Assembly (NCBI RefSeq): GCF_000426705.1
Contig: NZ_AUFW01000019.1
Coordinates: forward strand, 79,981-143,980
DNA length: 64,000 nucleotides
Reading direction: 5' to 3'
Origin: Spirochaeta cellobiosiphila DSM 17781
GTDB taxonomy: Bacteria; Spirochaetota; Spirochaetia; DSM-17781
Shown one piece after another: positions 8,438 through 17,399 of this stretch. Each line of letters starts with the position of its first letter. Position 1 is the stretch's first letter. Under the pieces are notes generated by a model. The model worked only from the letters and a program-made list of their open reading frames with translations. It was not told the origin of the DNA and did not search any database. Made by a program: the position numbers and the translations under genes.

Positions 8438-10288
8438 TTATATTCTATCTTTTAATGTAACTAATAGTTCATTATACCTAATATTTTTCATATGCCCTTT
8501 TTCTCCATTCTCAAGTAGTTTCTCGATATAATTTATAACTGTCCTTATGGCAATTACTTGTTCGTTAACATCCTGCCTTTTCCCAGATATTTGTCCTGCT
8601 ACGGATTCTAAGTATCTTTCAAAAAATGTTATACCTTGATTACTTATATTATCAAAATAAGAAAGATTTTCACTTCTTATCATTTTTTGAAATAAAGAAG
8701 TATCATCAAAATACTTATTATTTACACCCTTTAAATCATAGATAGCAATATATTGATCTATATACTTAAACATTTCTTTAATATAAATATCGTCAATTTT
8801 ATATTTTTCTTTGGTGACCAGTTCTATATATTCATTTTGTATATCTTCACTCATTTCAGGATTTTCTAGTATAAACTCTGTAAGACCAGAAGTAAATCTT
8901 TCTAATTCAATCATACTATTTTTATAAGATTCTATATATGATTTAATATATAAATCCAAATAATTCATATCTAATTCTCCAAGATAATCTGATGCTTTTA
9001 TACGCTGAAATATACGAAATGCTCTAGAAATATCTTCTGCTTTATATCTACCTTCAATTAAGAATTTAATGATTCTATCAAATAGATCTTGTAATTCTTC
9101 TTCTTCCATAGAATAGAATCTTTCCAAAACATCTAGTGATCTAACATATAAAGTACTATTATAGTCTAAGCTAGTATCCAATTCCTCTTTTAATAGATTA
9201 CTTTTAATACTTGTCCCTAGAACGATATACTTAAATAACTGATCAATATACTTAAAGTTCAAACCTTGATTCACTATATATTTCTCATAGAAATTAAGTA
9301 AAAATATTTCTTTAGAATTAAGAATTGCATTAGTATTATTTTCTGAGTCACCAGTTAATTTCCTAGTCTTCCCTTCATCATTTATCTTATTTACTATCTT
9401 GTTAATTTGAGATTCAATAATTTTAAGAGAATCATAATTATCAATTAAAACATTACATGAACTTTTTTTTTCTAGTATTAGAATACTTATATTTTTAAAA
9501 ATGAACTCGAAATATTCTTTATCAAAGAATTTTTTATTACACTTTTTAATTTCAAGCATTTGATCAAGTATTATCTGTACAGTTCTCCAATTTTTGATTT
9601 TTAATTTTAATATAATATCTAAGATATAATCCTTATGTTCTTTCATACACATATATCTTGTATTCATATTCATTACAGATCCTAACTGTTCTTTTTGATT
9701 AGGTGTGAAATTAATTGTATGCCGGACTACTTTTTCTTTAATTTCTTTATATAAAATAGAATTAGATAGTTTAGTTTCATCACAAATAAAAATTGTCCTT
9801 AAACCTATTTCTGTAACATATTTATGAATATTACCAATTAATAAATTAATTTCAGGGAGTATTGCATATCGTTCTAAATCGTCAATAACGATTACATATA
9901 TTTCTTCTTCCTTTAAAGTTCTATTTTGTTCTAATAAAGATTTAAGCAATGAACCAATTCTTATCGGCTCTTTTTCATAATCACGGATATCAATTTTTTC
10001 AATAAAAGAGTAATTACAGTTCCCTGATTTGGTTTTCAACTTTAGATCATAGATGATATTTTTTACAACTTCACCAAAAGATTTTACACCTTGAACTGAG
10101 GTATATAGCAATGTAAACCTTATAGATTTATCTTTTTCTTTTCGAATATAATTTCTAAGATAGTTGTCCAATTCGTTTCTTACAAAATATGTCTTGCCGC
10201 TTCCCCATTCTCCATCAATCATATAGGCAAAATCTATTTTATATTCAATATCCAAATAGTTTTTAATTGTTCTGATCAGATTTTTCAT
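8438..10288 (-). CDS. KAP-family P-loop NTPase
   Basis: 616 aa. Walker A GEWGSGKT at residues 26-33 and Walker B IYVIVIDDLE at about 130-139, then a sensor-like stretch (TIFICDETKL). This spacing and the DDLER ending are typical of KAP/STAND-like P-loop NTPases. The remaining 450 residues are helical and Lys/Glu-rich, with no membrane segment. It is the last gene of a three-gene leftward operon (18-bp gap from the AbiC-like gene). KAP NTPases occur in several antiphage systems (PifA, QatA); a defence role here is inferred from neighbours. Confidence 0.8.
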   Translation of the reverse strand: MKNLIRTIKNYLDIEYKIDFAYMIDGEWGSGKTYFVRNELDNYLRNYIRKEKDKSIRFTLLYTSVQGVKSFGEVVKNIIYDLKLKTKSGNCNYSFIEKIDIRDYEKEPIRIGSLLKSLLEQNRTLKEEEIYVIVIDDLERYAILPEINLLIGNIHKYVTEIGLRTIFICDETKLSNSILYKEIKEKVVRHTINFTPNQKEQLGSVMNMNTRYMCMKEHKDYILDIILKLKIKNWRTVQIILDQMLEIKKCNKKFFDKEYFEFIFKNISILILEKKSSCNVLIDNYDSLKIIESQINKIVNKINDEGKTRKLTGDSENNTNAILNSKEIFLLNFYEKYIVNQGLNFKYIDQLFKYIVLGTSIKSNLLKEELDTSLDYNSTLYVRSLDVLERFYSMEEEELQDLFDRIIKFLIEGRYKAEDISRAFRIFQRIKASDYLGELDMNYLDLYIKSYIESYKNSMIELERFTSGLTEFILENPEMSEDIQNEYIELVTKEKYKIDDIYIKEMFKYIDQYIAIYDLKGVNNKYFDDTSLFQKMIRSENLSYFDNISNQGITFFERYLESVAGQISGKRQDVNEQVIAIRTVINYIEKLLENGEKGHMKNIRYNELLVTLKDRI

Positions 10289-10306
10289 ACGCTTTCGCCT
10301 TTTTAA

Positions 10307-11191
10307 TTATAAAATTATTTTTATATGCCTAAGTTGACTATATTGAACCTCTGAACTTAGGTTGTACTTATTAATTATATTTTTCCAGTTTTGTCCTATA
10401 TCAGTATTTGAATAATAAAAAAGTAAAATTTGTTCGTCGATAGATAATTGAGTTCTTAATATATTTACATATTCGGACTTTTCCCCTTCACTTAGATATT
10501 CAGATTGTTCAATCACGTTTACTGCTTCATACATATTCCGAAAATATGAACCTAATGAGGCAGAGCAGCTCCTAGAAAGGTCCCAATTATACTCCTGTTC
10601 ATATCTTGTTATTTCATGCATAATCCGACTTTCAAACTGATCATCAAGTTTAATTTGACTATCAATTTTTGTAATTCTTCCAAAATACATTAATTGAAAT
10701 CCTATATCATATATTATCTGATCAGATAATTTTTCTTTGATAAATAGGTAATCAATATTACGTGTCAATAATGATATACAATTTTCTAGTTGTTCCTTCA
10801 TATTAGCTAAAGCTGCTGTTCCGACCAACTTTTTATTTTTGCTTCGTTCGTAATTAGATATTTTTATTCTATTTAAATTGTCACGGTGAAAATCAAGTAG
10901 TTTAAAATATAAAGTTTCAATTTTTTCAATCTCTTGAGAACTTCTTTGATTAACAAAAACTGTGGCTACAAATAGTGCACTAGCGATAGTCCCAGTTGTA
11001 CCTACTAATCCACTAAATAAACTGCTAAATATAGGAATCAATTCAAAGTCAAATTTCCCTGAAAATGTTATAAAAGACTTGTTAAAAATTATTAAGAAAT
11101 AAAGTATAATAGTTAAAAATAAAAAGACGAAGCTAGAATACTTCAATACACTTTGAAAAATTACATACTTTAGTCTACTGTTTCTTGCCAT
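10307..11191 (-). CDS. AbiC-like putative abortive-infection membrane protein
   Basis: 294 aa. Two N-terminal membrane segments (residues about 15-45 and 50-80) are followed by a helical cytosolic part with the features of the putAbiC family: E-x-L-Y-F-K-L-L-x-x-H near the membrane, LGSYFRNMYEAVNVIE in the middle and YVNILRTQLSIDEQILLFYY near the end. ATG 11191 is preferred (GGA seven bases upstream); a TTG at 11203 is in frame but has no site. The gene begins right after the HNH gene ends, so the two are translationally coupled. Family role: phage exclusion; mechanism unknown. Confidence 0.72.
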   Translation of the reverse strand: MARNSRLKYVIFQSVLKYSSFVFLFLTIILYFLIIFNKSFITFSGKFDFELIPIFSSLFSGLVGTTGTIASALFVATVFVNQRSSQEIEKIETLYFKLLDFHRDNLNRIKISNYERSKNKKLVGTAALANMKEQLENCISLLTRNIDYLFIKEKLSDQIIYDIGFQLMYFGRITKIDSQIKLDDQFESRIMHEITRYEQEYNWDLSRSCSASLGSYFRNMYEAVNVIEQSEYLSEGEKSEYVNILRTQLSIDEQILLFYYSNTDIGQNWKNIINKYNLSSEVQYSQLRHIKIIL

Positions 11192-11206
11192 TCTATATTC
11201 CAATAA

Positions 11207-11962
11207 TTAATTATTGTTTTCTTCATATATTTTCTTCAATACTTCGATAGAAAGACAAGGCTTCTTAATATGTAACACTGCATGACAATTCGGACATACT
11301 GGTCTTAAATCCTTTTTGGGATCAATATTATGAATACCAGTGAAAGAAGTAATTTCTTTTAAATGATGTATATGAATGATTTTACTTGCAATCTCACCAT
11401 ATACATTTTCCATCGATTGCCCACAAACAGCGCATTTATATCCATATTCTTTTATACATTCCTCACGGGCTTTTTTATTTCGCTCAATAGTTTTTGATAG
11501 TATTCTTTTTATTGCCCCCTCATTGTATACCTCTTCATTAAAGTTCTTATCCAAAATATTACTCGATTTAGGATCAGGGCAACGAAGTAGCCATATTATT
11601 ATTACTGGACTATTTTTAATCACAATGAATGGGATTGCTAAACCATGAAAAACAAATGGATCAGTGTTTTTTTCTCTACAAAAAATATAAACATTTTTAG
11701 TAGTAATTAGTTCTTGTATTTGTGGTTGTTCAAATACAGTTTTAGATTTGGCTTCCCAGTGTAGTATTTCAGGTGAAACAAAATAATTATTATAATCATG
11801 TCCTGTTCGACCACTACTATCTATATTAACAAACAAATAATAGTCACTATTATATTTGTTATAGCCTGTATCCCAATTCCCACCTTGCTTATTTTTAGGT
11901 ACTTTAATTAGAGAGTAAATATCTTTTTTACTATATGTAGTACCACAAGAAAATAAACTCAT
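11207..11962 (-). CDS. DUF3427-like domain + HNH endonuclease
   Basis: 251 aa. Residues about 5-135 resemble the DUF3427 region seen at the C-terminus of some restriction helicases (YSKKDIYSLIKVPKNKQGGNWDTGY, LFVNIDSSGRTGHDYNN, LHWEAKSK, PFVFHGLA). Residues about 175-240 form an HNH nuclease with two zinc Cys pairs (CAVCG and CPNCH) and the IHIHHL box, followed by DL-x-PVCPNCHAVLH. GGAG precedes ATG 11962. First gene of the operon with the AbiC-like and KAP genes. Likely a DNA-cutting effector or a modified-DNA-specific nuclease; the target is unknown. Confidence 0.8.
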   Translation of the reverse strand: MSLFSCGTTYSKKDIYSLIKVPKNKQGGNWDTGYNKYNSDYYLFVNIDSSGRTGHDYNNYFVSPEILHWEAKSKTVFEQPQIQELITTKNVYIFCREKNTDPFVFHGLAIPFIVIKNSPVIIIWLLRCPDPKSSNILDKNFNEEVYNEGAIKRILSKTIERNKKAREECIKEYGYKCAVCGQSMENVYGEIASKIIHIHHLKEITSFTGIHNIDPKKDLRPVCPNCHAVLHIKKPCLSIEVLKKIYEENNN

Positions 11963-12073
11963 ATATGACTCCTTACTTTCCCATTTTATTTATATTTTAA
12001 TTACAAAAACTTCTACAATTGTACTTGATCCACAGATGCACATATTATATTAACACGTTTCAAGTATTAATAT

Positions 12074-12272
12074 TTAATCTAATTGAACCTTATCAGTGCT
12101 GTTTACATTTCTGATACACTTAATAAATATTGGATTAACAATATTTATTTCTAATGGAGTAGTAATGCTGTCAAGTTCTAAGAGTTCCTTACTATCAAAA
12201 TCTAAAAATCTAACGTTTTTCTGTAAGATATGAACAGTACTTTACAACAGGGCAAACAAGATCTTCATGCAT
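12074..12272 (-). pseudogene. C-terminal remnant of an unknown gene
   Basis: The minus strand holds about 55 open codons ending at TAA 12074-12076 (core VRFLDFDSKELLELDSI), and, one frame over, an ATG-started stretch MHEDLVCPVVKYC from 12272. Joining the two needs one frameshift near 12240. Composition looks coding. I do not recognise the family; probably a decayed cargo gene. Confidence 0.35.
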
Positions 12273-12337
12273 TTCTCCACTCAATTTTTAAGAGGATTTA
12301 TTCGTAACAACTTATACTTCCTACAATTCTCAGTTTT

Positions 12338-12575
12338 AAACAGGAGCCAAAGCCCCTATTACAAAAAAAAGTGGGGGTATAATCTCGTAGAAAAGAAAGC
12401 AATGTTTCCCAAGAAAAGAACCTAGTCGATAACACACAACTAAGTTAGTAGTAAAGTTTAGAACAATTTAAAAACATTTTATTTTTCAATTCATACACTT
12501 ATTGTTACTCAATTATCGATCATTTTGATTCAAGTATTAATGAAGTAAATAAAATAAATTACCGATCGATTTATT
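12338..12575. repeat. 236-bp direct repeat, copy A
   Basis: About 98% identical to 15329-15564: differences are three substitutions and a 2-base change in an A/G tract. Here the repeat starts with a damaged version of the copy B terminator hairpin and ends at 12575, with no reading frame continuing. Together with copy B it frames 12576-15328. Confidence 0.92.
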
Positions 12576-12643
12576 TACAGGCTCGAGTTCTAGCTGATAA
12601 TACAATTTCATTACTATAATCTTTAGTAATATGCTTTTATATT

Positions 12644-13315
12644 TCAACACTCTTCTCTCCCAAGTAATGCAACTTCAATATGTCTAACAAATAACTGTAG
12701 ATTATAGAATTTACGGTTAAAAAAACGTTCTATTATCCAGTAAGACATTCCAATTACTGGTATCCAAAAAATAAAAATCATTAAAGCTTTCCCACCATCA
12801 AAAGTTGCTCCAGTTATATTAATTGTTACAAGACTGATAATAAATGGAATATAGACTAATTGAAAAAATGAAATCGGAGCTAAGGGTTTAAATTCTGGAT
12901 TTAAAATCTCTAAGTTAAAATTAGCAACTCTCTTCGATATTTTTAATTCTGCTTCGGTAATCTCTTTATATTTAGTACTAACATAGAACATTTCATGTGA
13001 TGAAGGGTTTTTCTTTACTCCAGTAATTTTATAGTAAACTTTCTTTGTATGATACTGACGTCGAAGAACTAGGATAGTCATAAACGACAGAGAAACTACC
13101 AATGCTAATAAAAAATAATTACTCATATCCTTATAGTAATCCTTGTTAATTAAATACACTGTTAACGATATTAAAATATTAGCTATATTTAATATCTGTG
13201 ATGATACCATCAGTATATAATTAAGAGTGTCATATAGAATAGATTCTTCATTATACAATGAGTATACTTTTTCAAAGATGCCTAGTGAAGGTGAATTTTC
13301 TAATATATTGTCCAT
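12644..13315 (-). CDS. Hypothetical 4-TM membrane protein
   Basis: 223 aa with GGAG before ATG 13315. Two hydrophobic hairpins are visible (residues about 33-58 and 62-85; about 150-170 and 180-200), separated by a charged cytosolic loop of about 60 residues (ITEAELKISKRVANFNLE). No motif recognised. It is the last gene of the repeat-flanked cassette. Membrane proteins with small soluble partners are common in abortive-infection modules; that role is only suggested by context. Confidence 0.55.
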   Translation of the reverse strand: MDNILENSPSLGIFEKVYSLYNEESILYDTLNYILMVSSQILNIANILISLTVYLINKDYYKDMSNYFLLALVVSLSFMTILVLRRQYHTKKVYYKITGVKKNPSSHEMFYVSTKYKEITEAELKISKRVANFNLEILNPEFKPLAPISFFQLVYIPFIISLVTINITGATFDGGKALMIFIFWIPVIGMSYWIIERFFNRKFYNLQLFVRHIEVALLGREEC

Positions 13316-13370
13316 ATAATCTCCATTAAATATTATTTAAAATGATTTACATTATCCTGATTAATATAAA

Positions 13371-13493
13371 CTATAGTGCTTGCAATGCTTCTTCTAAATC
13401 TTCTTTCAATTCTAATAACCGGATTTTTCTCATATTACTCATTTTTGAATTTATTACCTTTATTTCAACTTGTCCACTAAGTGTAATCCCCAA
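13371..13493 (-). CDS. Possible small protein (40 aa)
   Basis: A TTG at 13493, three bases after the stop of the 242-aa gene, opens 40 codons ending with a Leu/Glu/Lys helix (MRKIRLLELKEDLEEALQAL) that could be a short coiled coil. No clear ribosome binding site, but termination-reinitiation is possible. An inner ATG near 13442 would give a 22-residue peptide. Confidence 0.35.
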   Translation of the reverse strand: MGITLSGQVEIKVINSKMSNMRKIRLLELKEDLEEALQAL

Positions 13494-13496
13494 TAT

Positions 13497-14225
13497 TTAT
13501 ATCTCTTTATAAGTTTCCTTTATAATATGTTCACAAAATTTAATACCCAATTCATTAAGACTACCTCCCCGAGGAATACCAGGAGAAGAGCCATTAGCGT
13601 TCCCTCCTCCTATAAATGCAATTGGTATTTTTATTAAACATGACTGAACTATAGATGAATAATCTAGATTTGCTTCTTCACTATTTAATTTCAAAAGAGA
13701 TATATTAGTTTCAGTTTCTTGTTTTTTCATTTCAATATCATAGTACTTTTTTAGTAAAGGAAAACCGACTGTGGGATGAATATTATCGATACTAAACAAA
13801 AGAGTATTATATTCATCAATAGTAAATATATTCTTATCGAACGTTTTTACAAATAAAAGTCCTAAAACCTTAGCTTTCAATTCAGATTGGTATCTATCTA
13901 ATTGCACAATTGTGTTTTCAATTAACTTATGCATATTTTGGTTATGAACTAAGAGTTTTTTTATTTTTTCCATATCATTACTTGATATTACTTGATTAAT
14001 TACACCAATGAAGCAAGCATACTTTTTAACAAAAAAAGCTTCTTGAATATTAGAACGTATATTATTTAGCGTATATAAACTTTTGAGAAATGGTATTTCT
14101 TGAAGTAAACTATCGCTACTAGATATTCGCTCAATCAAACTATCAAACCCCATTTCACCATATTCAGTTAATACTTCTTTACTTCCATTCAAGAAAGAAT
14201 TTATTAACTTATTTTTTTCATCCAT
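13497..14225 (-). CDS. Conserved hypothetical helical protein
   Basis: 242 aa. The segment IPFLKSLYTLNNIRSNIQEAFFVKKYACFIGVINQ (around residues 38-73) resembles a pattern seen in many uncharacterised bacterial proteins: Pro-Leu-hydrophobic stretch, Ile-Arg-x-x-hydrophobic-Phe, Lys-Lys. The C-terminal part includes a Gly/Ser-rich loop (GGGNANGSSPGIPRGG). No signal peptide. The ribosome binding site is weak. It sits in the repeat-flanked cassette between the HEPN pair and the membrane protein. Function unknown. Confidence 0.5.
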   Translation of the reverse strand: MDEKNKLINSFLNGSKEVLTEYGEMGFDSLIERISSSDSLLQEIPFLKSLYTLNNIRSNIQEAFFVKKYACFIGVINQVISSNDMEKIKKLLVHNQNMHKLIENTIVQLDRYQSELKAKVLGLLFVKTFDKNIFTIDEYNTLLFSIDNIHPTVGFPLLKKYYDIEMKKQETETNISLLKLNSEEANLDYSSIVQSCLIKIPIAFIGGGNANGSSPGIPRGGSLNELGIKFCEHIIKETYKEI

Positions 14226-14356
14226 ATCTTTTACAACCTTATTTGTTATAGATGGTCCCTATTTAAAGGGGAATAGCTATACCTTTTATTAATATATTGG
14301 TATCAATAATCAAGTTTATCATTTTGATTTCCTTTTAATCTGAATTATGCATTTTA

Positions 14357-14749
14357 TTAACAATATTTTAGCAATATTCCCCCTAATTCATGTAAAAACT
14401 TTCTATCAAAGGACTTATCAGTTTTAGTTTCATGTAAATATCTCCAATCTTCAAAGGTCCTTGAAAATGCATGTAATTTTGAAAGAAATGTTTCTCTATC
14501 AAAACTCATCCTTTCAATAATATCTTTTCCAATATTTACTTCTAATTCATTAAATAGTTTTTCAAGATCATGACCTCTAGTCGCATTTCCTATCAAATAT
14601 TTGAGAGCTAATTCTATTGAAAAAGCATAGTTAACAGCTGCTGGTACAGCTAAAAATTGGATATTGCCTTCAACTTCTATTTGCTGCATACACCTTTCAC
14701 CAGCCAAGTAAAATGAGTGGGCATTTGATTTTAATAACTGATTATTCAT
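14357..14749 (-). CDS. HEPN-like domain protein
   Basis: 130 aa, all helical. It follows the HEPN layout: a first helix with AHSFYLAGE, a second helix with VNYAFSIELALKYLI, then the short TRGHDLEKLFNEL turn and a final WRYLHE. RGHDL with a preceding Ala-Phe-Ser-Ile-Glu helix is typical of a HEPN group found with defence and toxin genes. AAGGA precedes the ATG, which overlaps the stop of the 184-aa gene by 4 bp (ATGA). HEPN proteins are often RNases or scaffolds in toxin/antitoxin-like modules. I do not see a clean R-x4-6-H motif, so nuclease activity is uncertain. Confidence 0.6.
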   Translation of the reverse strand: MNNQLLKSNAHSFYLAGERCMQQIEVEGNIQFLAVPAAVNYAFSIELALKYLIGNATRGHDLEKLFNELEVNIGKDIIERMSFDRETFLSKLHAFSRTFEDWRYLHETKTDKSFDRKFLHELGGILLKYC

Positions 14750-15300
14750 ATAAAATCCTTATCAAGATAATTATTCTCATCACTAAAAAACTTCTTCCAG
14801 GTATCTATAGTTGTTGAAATTACATCACTTACATCTTCATCCCTTCCATTAATCTCAACCACATACTTATATTGTGTAAAATAACCCGAATAGGAATCAT
14901 CATCTCCAGCACCAAAAGTTCCAGATACACTACATATTGGACCTTTTTTGCCCTTTACTATAGGTACTTTTTTGAAATGCTTAGCTTTATTAGCTAAAAG
15001 TCGAATTGTAAACTGGTAAGGATTTGTTGAAGGAAAAGTTCTTTTTTTATAGTAAGGATTAAAATCTCGAGGTATTTTGTCACTAGGTTCATATGGATTT
15101 AACAATTTTAAACAATTATCTTTTCCACTTTCTGAAATTATTTCTTCATCTTTTAAAGTCCAATCAAACAAATGATTCAATGAAATTATGGTATTTATCA
15201 ATCCATACTCATATTCAGGATATGTATTCCTTTTTGAAGTTTGTTCCCAATTGAAAATTACCATCTTAAAGTAATCATTTATGTTTAATAAATTGAACAT
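14746..15300 (-). CDS. Hypothetical partner of the HEPN protein
   Basis: 184 aa. N-terminal helices with LNHLFDWTL and a later LANKAKHFKK resemble uncharacterised proteins in which a helical bundle carries a K-A-K-H motif. The C-terminus is beta-rich and ends in a helix (IDTWKKFF). AAGG precedes ATG 15300; the stop overlaps the HEPN gene start by 4 bp, so the two are made together. It is the first gene of the repeat-flanked cassette. No function is recognised; a two-protein module with the HEPN protein is inferred. Confidence 0.5.
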   Translation of the reverse strand: MFNLLNINDYFKMVIFNWEQTSKRNTYPEYEYGLINTIISLNHLFDWTLKDEEIISESGKDNCLKLLNPYEPSDKIPRDFNPYYKKRTFPSTNPYQFTIRLLANKAKHFKKVPIVKGKKGPICSVSGTFGAGDDDSYSGYFTQYKYVVEINGRDEDVSDVISTTIDTWKKFFSDENNYLDKDFI

Positions 15301-15326
15301 TATTCTAACCTTCTTGTACTAAAGAT

Positions 15327-15348
15327 AAAAACAGGGGCCAAAGCCCCT
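15327..15348 (-). terminator. Rho-independent terminator for leftward transcripts
   Basis: On the minus strand AGGGGC-TTTG-GCCCCT (15333-15348) is followed by a T-run (complement of 15327-15331). It ends transcripts coming from the XRE gene. Copy A of the repeat has a mismatch in this stem. Confidence 0.75.
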
Positions 15349-15564
15349 ATTACAAAAAAGGGGGGGTATAATCTCGTAGAAAAGAAAGCAATGTTTCCCA
15401 AGAAAAGAACCTAGTCGATAACACACAACTAAGTTAGTAGTAAAGTTTAGAACAATTTAAAAACATTTTATTTTTCAATTCATACACTTATTGTTACTCA
15501 ATTATCGATCATTTTGATTCAAGTATTTATGAAGTAAATAAAATAAATTACCGATCGATCTATT
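15329..15564. repeat. 236-bp direct repeat, copy B
   Basis: Partner of 12338-12575. This copy includes the last 63 bases of the XRE coding region (stop at 15502) and its terminator, so it is likely the parental copy; copy A is then the duplicated one. Confidence 0.92.
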
Positions 15565-15921
15565 GGGAAGGAAAATCAATAACATTTCCCCCTCTTTCCC
15601 TTTAGGACTAACACTATCCAAACGAAGAAACATCTTCCCCATCTCATACAATTCTACCACCCTATCTCTAGATAGTTCAAATAGAATCTTGAGAAAATCG
15701 TTGATTAACTCTTGTCTGCTTATTCGTCCGAGAATGAGATATTCAACAGGACAATCCAATGCTTCAGCAATTAAAATGGCTTGATCAGCCCTTGGGAGAA
15801 GGATTTCGGACTGTAAAAAGGAATCTATAACAGAACTTTTCACCCCTGTACGATAGATCAATTCTTTTCTAGATACTGATTTCTTTTTCATTAAATATTT
15901 AAGTCTATTTTTAAAGCTCAT
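15502..15921 (-). CDS. XRE-family regulator (paralogue of the CI-like repressor)
   Basis: 139 aa. The N-terminal HTH (SRKELIYRTGVKSSVIDSFLQ) is followed by the ALDCPVEYLILGR signature of phage CI-like proteins and a C-terminal helix (SRDRVVELYEMGKMFLRLD). This matches residue by residue the layout of the repressor at 18842-19240 (AEALNVSLEYLVTG, SSSRIKELLEMVRVFQKLD). The two are paralogues at either side of the SIR2/DUF4062 block. No strong ribosome binding site. It may regulate the cargo genes or be a duplicated immunity repressor. Confidence 0.75.
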   Translation of the reverse strand: MSFKNRLKYLMKKKSVSRKELIYRTGVKSSVIDSFLQSEILLPRADQAILIAEALDCPVEYLILGRISRQELINDFLKILFELSRDRVVELYEMGKMFLRLDSVSPKGKEGEMLLIFLPNRSIGNLFYLLHKYLNQNDR

Positions 15922-15971
15922 ATCAAAAATATGTTTACAGTTTTATAATAAATCAATTACACTTTCTCTTT

Positions 15972-17306
15972 TTATATAATATCTATATCATCGTATCCAT
16001 TGCATTTAACATATTGTTTAATTTCTTCATGTATTTTGTAAGAGATTTCAATCTTTCTATTAGACCAAAGTTTTAATGTATCAGCATTTGCATCAATATT
16101 ATTCTTAATTTGACGAAATACTTTACATAGATTAGAAGTTAAAAGTTCGAATAATGATGGTTTTCTTTTATCAAAATTCACGTATTTAAATATATCAAGA
16201 ATGATTTCTAAGATTTTTTTAAATGGCTTTCCAGAATCTTTTGTATCTATATCATTCCAACATTCATCAAATATCTTGTATAAAAAAAGTAGATTATCTT
16301 CACTAGTAGATAAGTGATTATCATTAACCATTGTTAAACTTTCAATTCTATAACTATGATCATTTATAAATTTATCTGTATTTGGTTCACTTATACTAAC
16401 AAGTGAAAATCTATGTTTGGCTTCCCCATTGAGGGGTGATTGCTCCCATTTGTATCTTTGTTTAATTACCTTCGTAATATCTTTTATACTTTTTAATAAA
16501 GAACTGGTCTTTAAAATGATTATACCTTCTTCTGAAATTACAACTTTTCCATCGTCTTCAGCATCAGAATAGGCTAATTGAATAACACCATTAGGATAAT
16601 ATTCCTTATTTTGAGTATATATATTCTCCGACCAATCAATGGCAGTTAGAACATTAGGGTCGCCTATACTATATCCCATCATCAAAGTGGTAGATTCATT
16701 AATTGTAAAAGATAGCTTTTGTAAATTATAACTGTTTGGCCTAAACAGTTTTATATAGTCTTCGTTAGTTATAATTATTGAATTTGGATCAGTTCTAATT
16801 CCATGAAGATGGTATATGGGGAGTACTCCATTTTGGGTAATAAAAGAATCTTTAGTACTTAAGGATATAAAATTATCAGGCAATAAACTTTCTAATAGCA
16901 AATCGTAGTTTGTTGTAATAATCCATTCAGGTTTTAATTCTTCAACATGAACGCCAAAACAAAATCGTTGCATTTGATTAGAATACCAACAAGTTAGTTG
17001 GGAAATCAGATTCTTCATCCTTGTTCTAGCTTCTGCTACTGGAATATTATCCTTTTTTGCTATCTTTTTGCACATAATTGATGCAATTTCAGGACAAGAA
17101 TGAAATTTTATCATTTTTTCATCCAATTCTACATTCATATTACTACCAATTTCTTTAAGGAGCTCTATCCATGTTAATGGTCTAGCGTTCTGATCTAAAT
17201 TCTCTATTTCGAAAAGAGCTTTTGAAAAACCTGATCCAATAAATAATCCCAGATTACCAAACCGTGCAGATTCTGCTATTCTTTCGTATACATCATTTTT
17301 TGTCAT
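15972..17306 (-). CDS. SIR2-family protein (probable defence NADase)
   Basis: 444 aa. NAD-binding motifs of the SIR2 fold are visible: LFIGSGFSKA at 21-30 (the GAG-x-S box), TTNYD at 131-135, HLHG at 166-169 and MMGYSIGDPN at 209-218. The C-terminal 200 residues are a helical region of unknown type, with no helicase or Argonaute domain. AAGGA precedes the ATG. Stand-alone and partnered SIR2 proteins of this kind deplete NAD+ during phage infection (Thoeris ThsA, DSR, Argonaute-linked). Here a decayed gene and a DUF4062 gene lie upstream on the same strand. The NADase role is an inference from family. Confidence 0.82.
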   Translation of the reverse strand: MTKNDVYERIAESARFGNLGLFIGSGFSKALFEIENLDQNARPLTWIELLKEIGSNMNVELDEKMIKFHSCPEIASIMCKKIAKKDNIPVAEARTRMKNLISQLTCWYSNQMQRFCFGVHVEELKPEWIITTNYDLLLESLLPDNFISLSTKDSFITQNGVLPIYHLHGIRTDPNSIIITNEDYIKLFRPNSYNLQKLSFTINESTTLMMGYSIGDPNVLTAIDWSENIYTQNKEYYPNGVIQLAYSDAEDDGKVVISEEGIIILKTSSLLKSIKDITKVIKQRYKWEQSPLNGEAKHRFSLVSISEPNTDKFINDHSYRIESLTMVNDNHLSTSEDNLLFLYKIFDECWNDIDTKDSGKPFKKILEIILDIFKYVNFDKRKPSLFELLTSNLCKVFRQIKNNIDANADTLKLWSNRKIEISYKIHEEIKQYVKCNGYDDIDII

Positions 17307-17399
17307 TGTTTTGTATCCTTCAATGAAACACCATCAAATCACAATTGATTATCAAATAAACTATTATATTAAAGATAATGTATCTGTATTTCCTATCTT

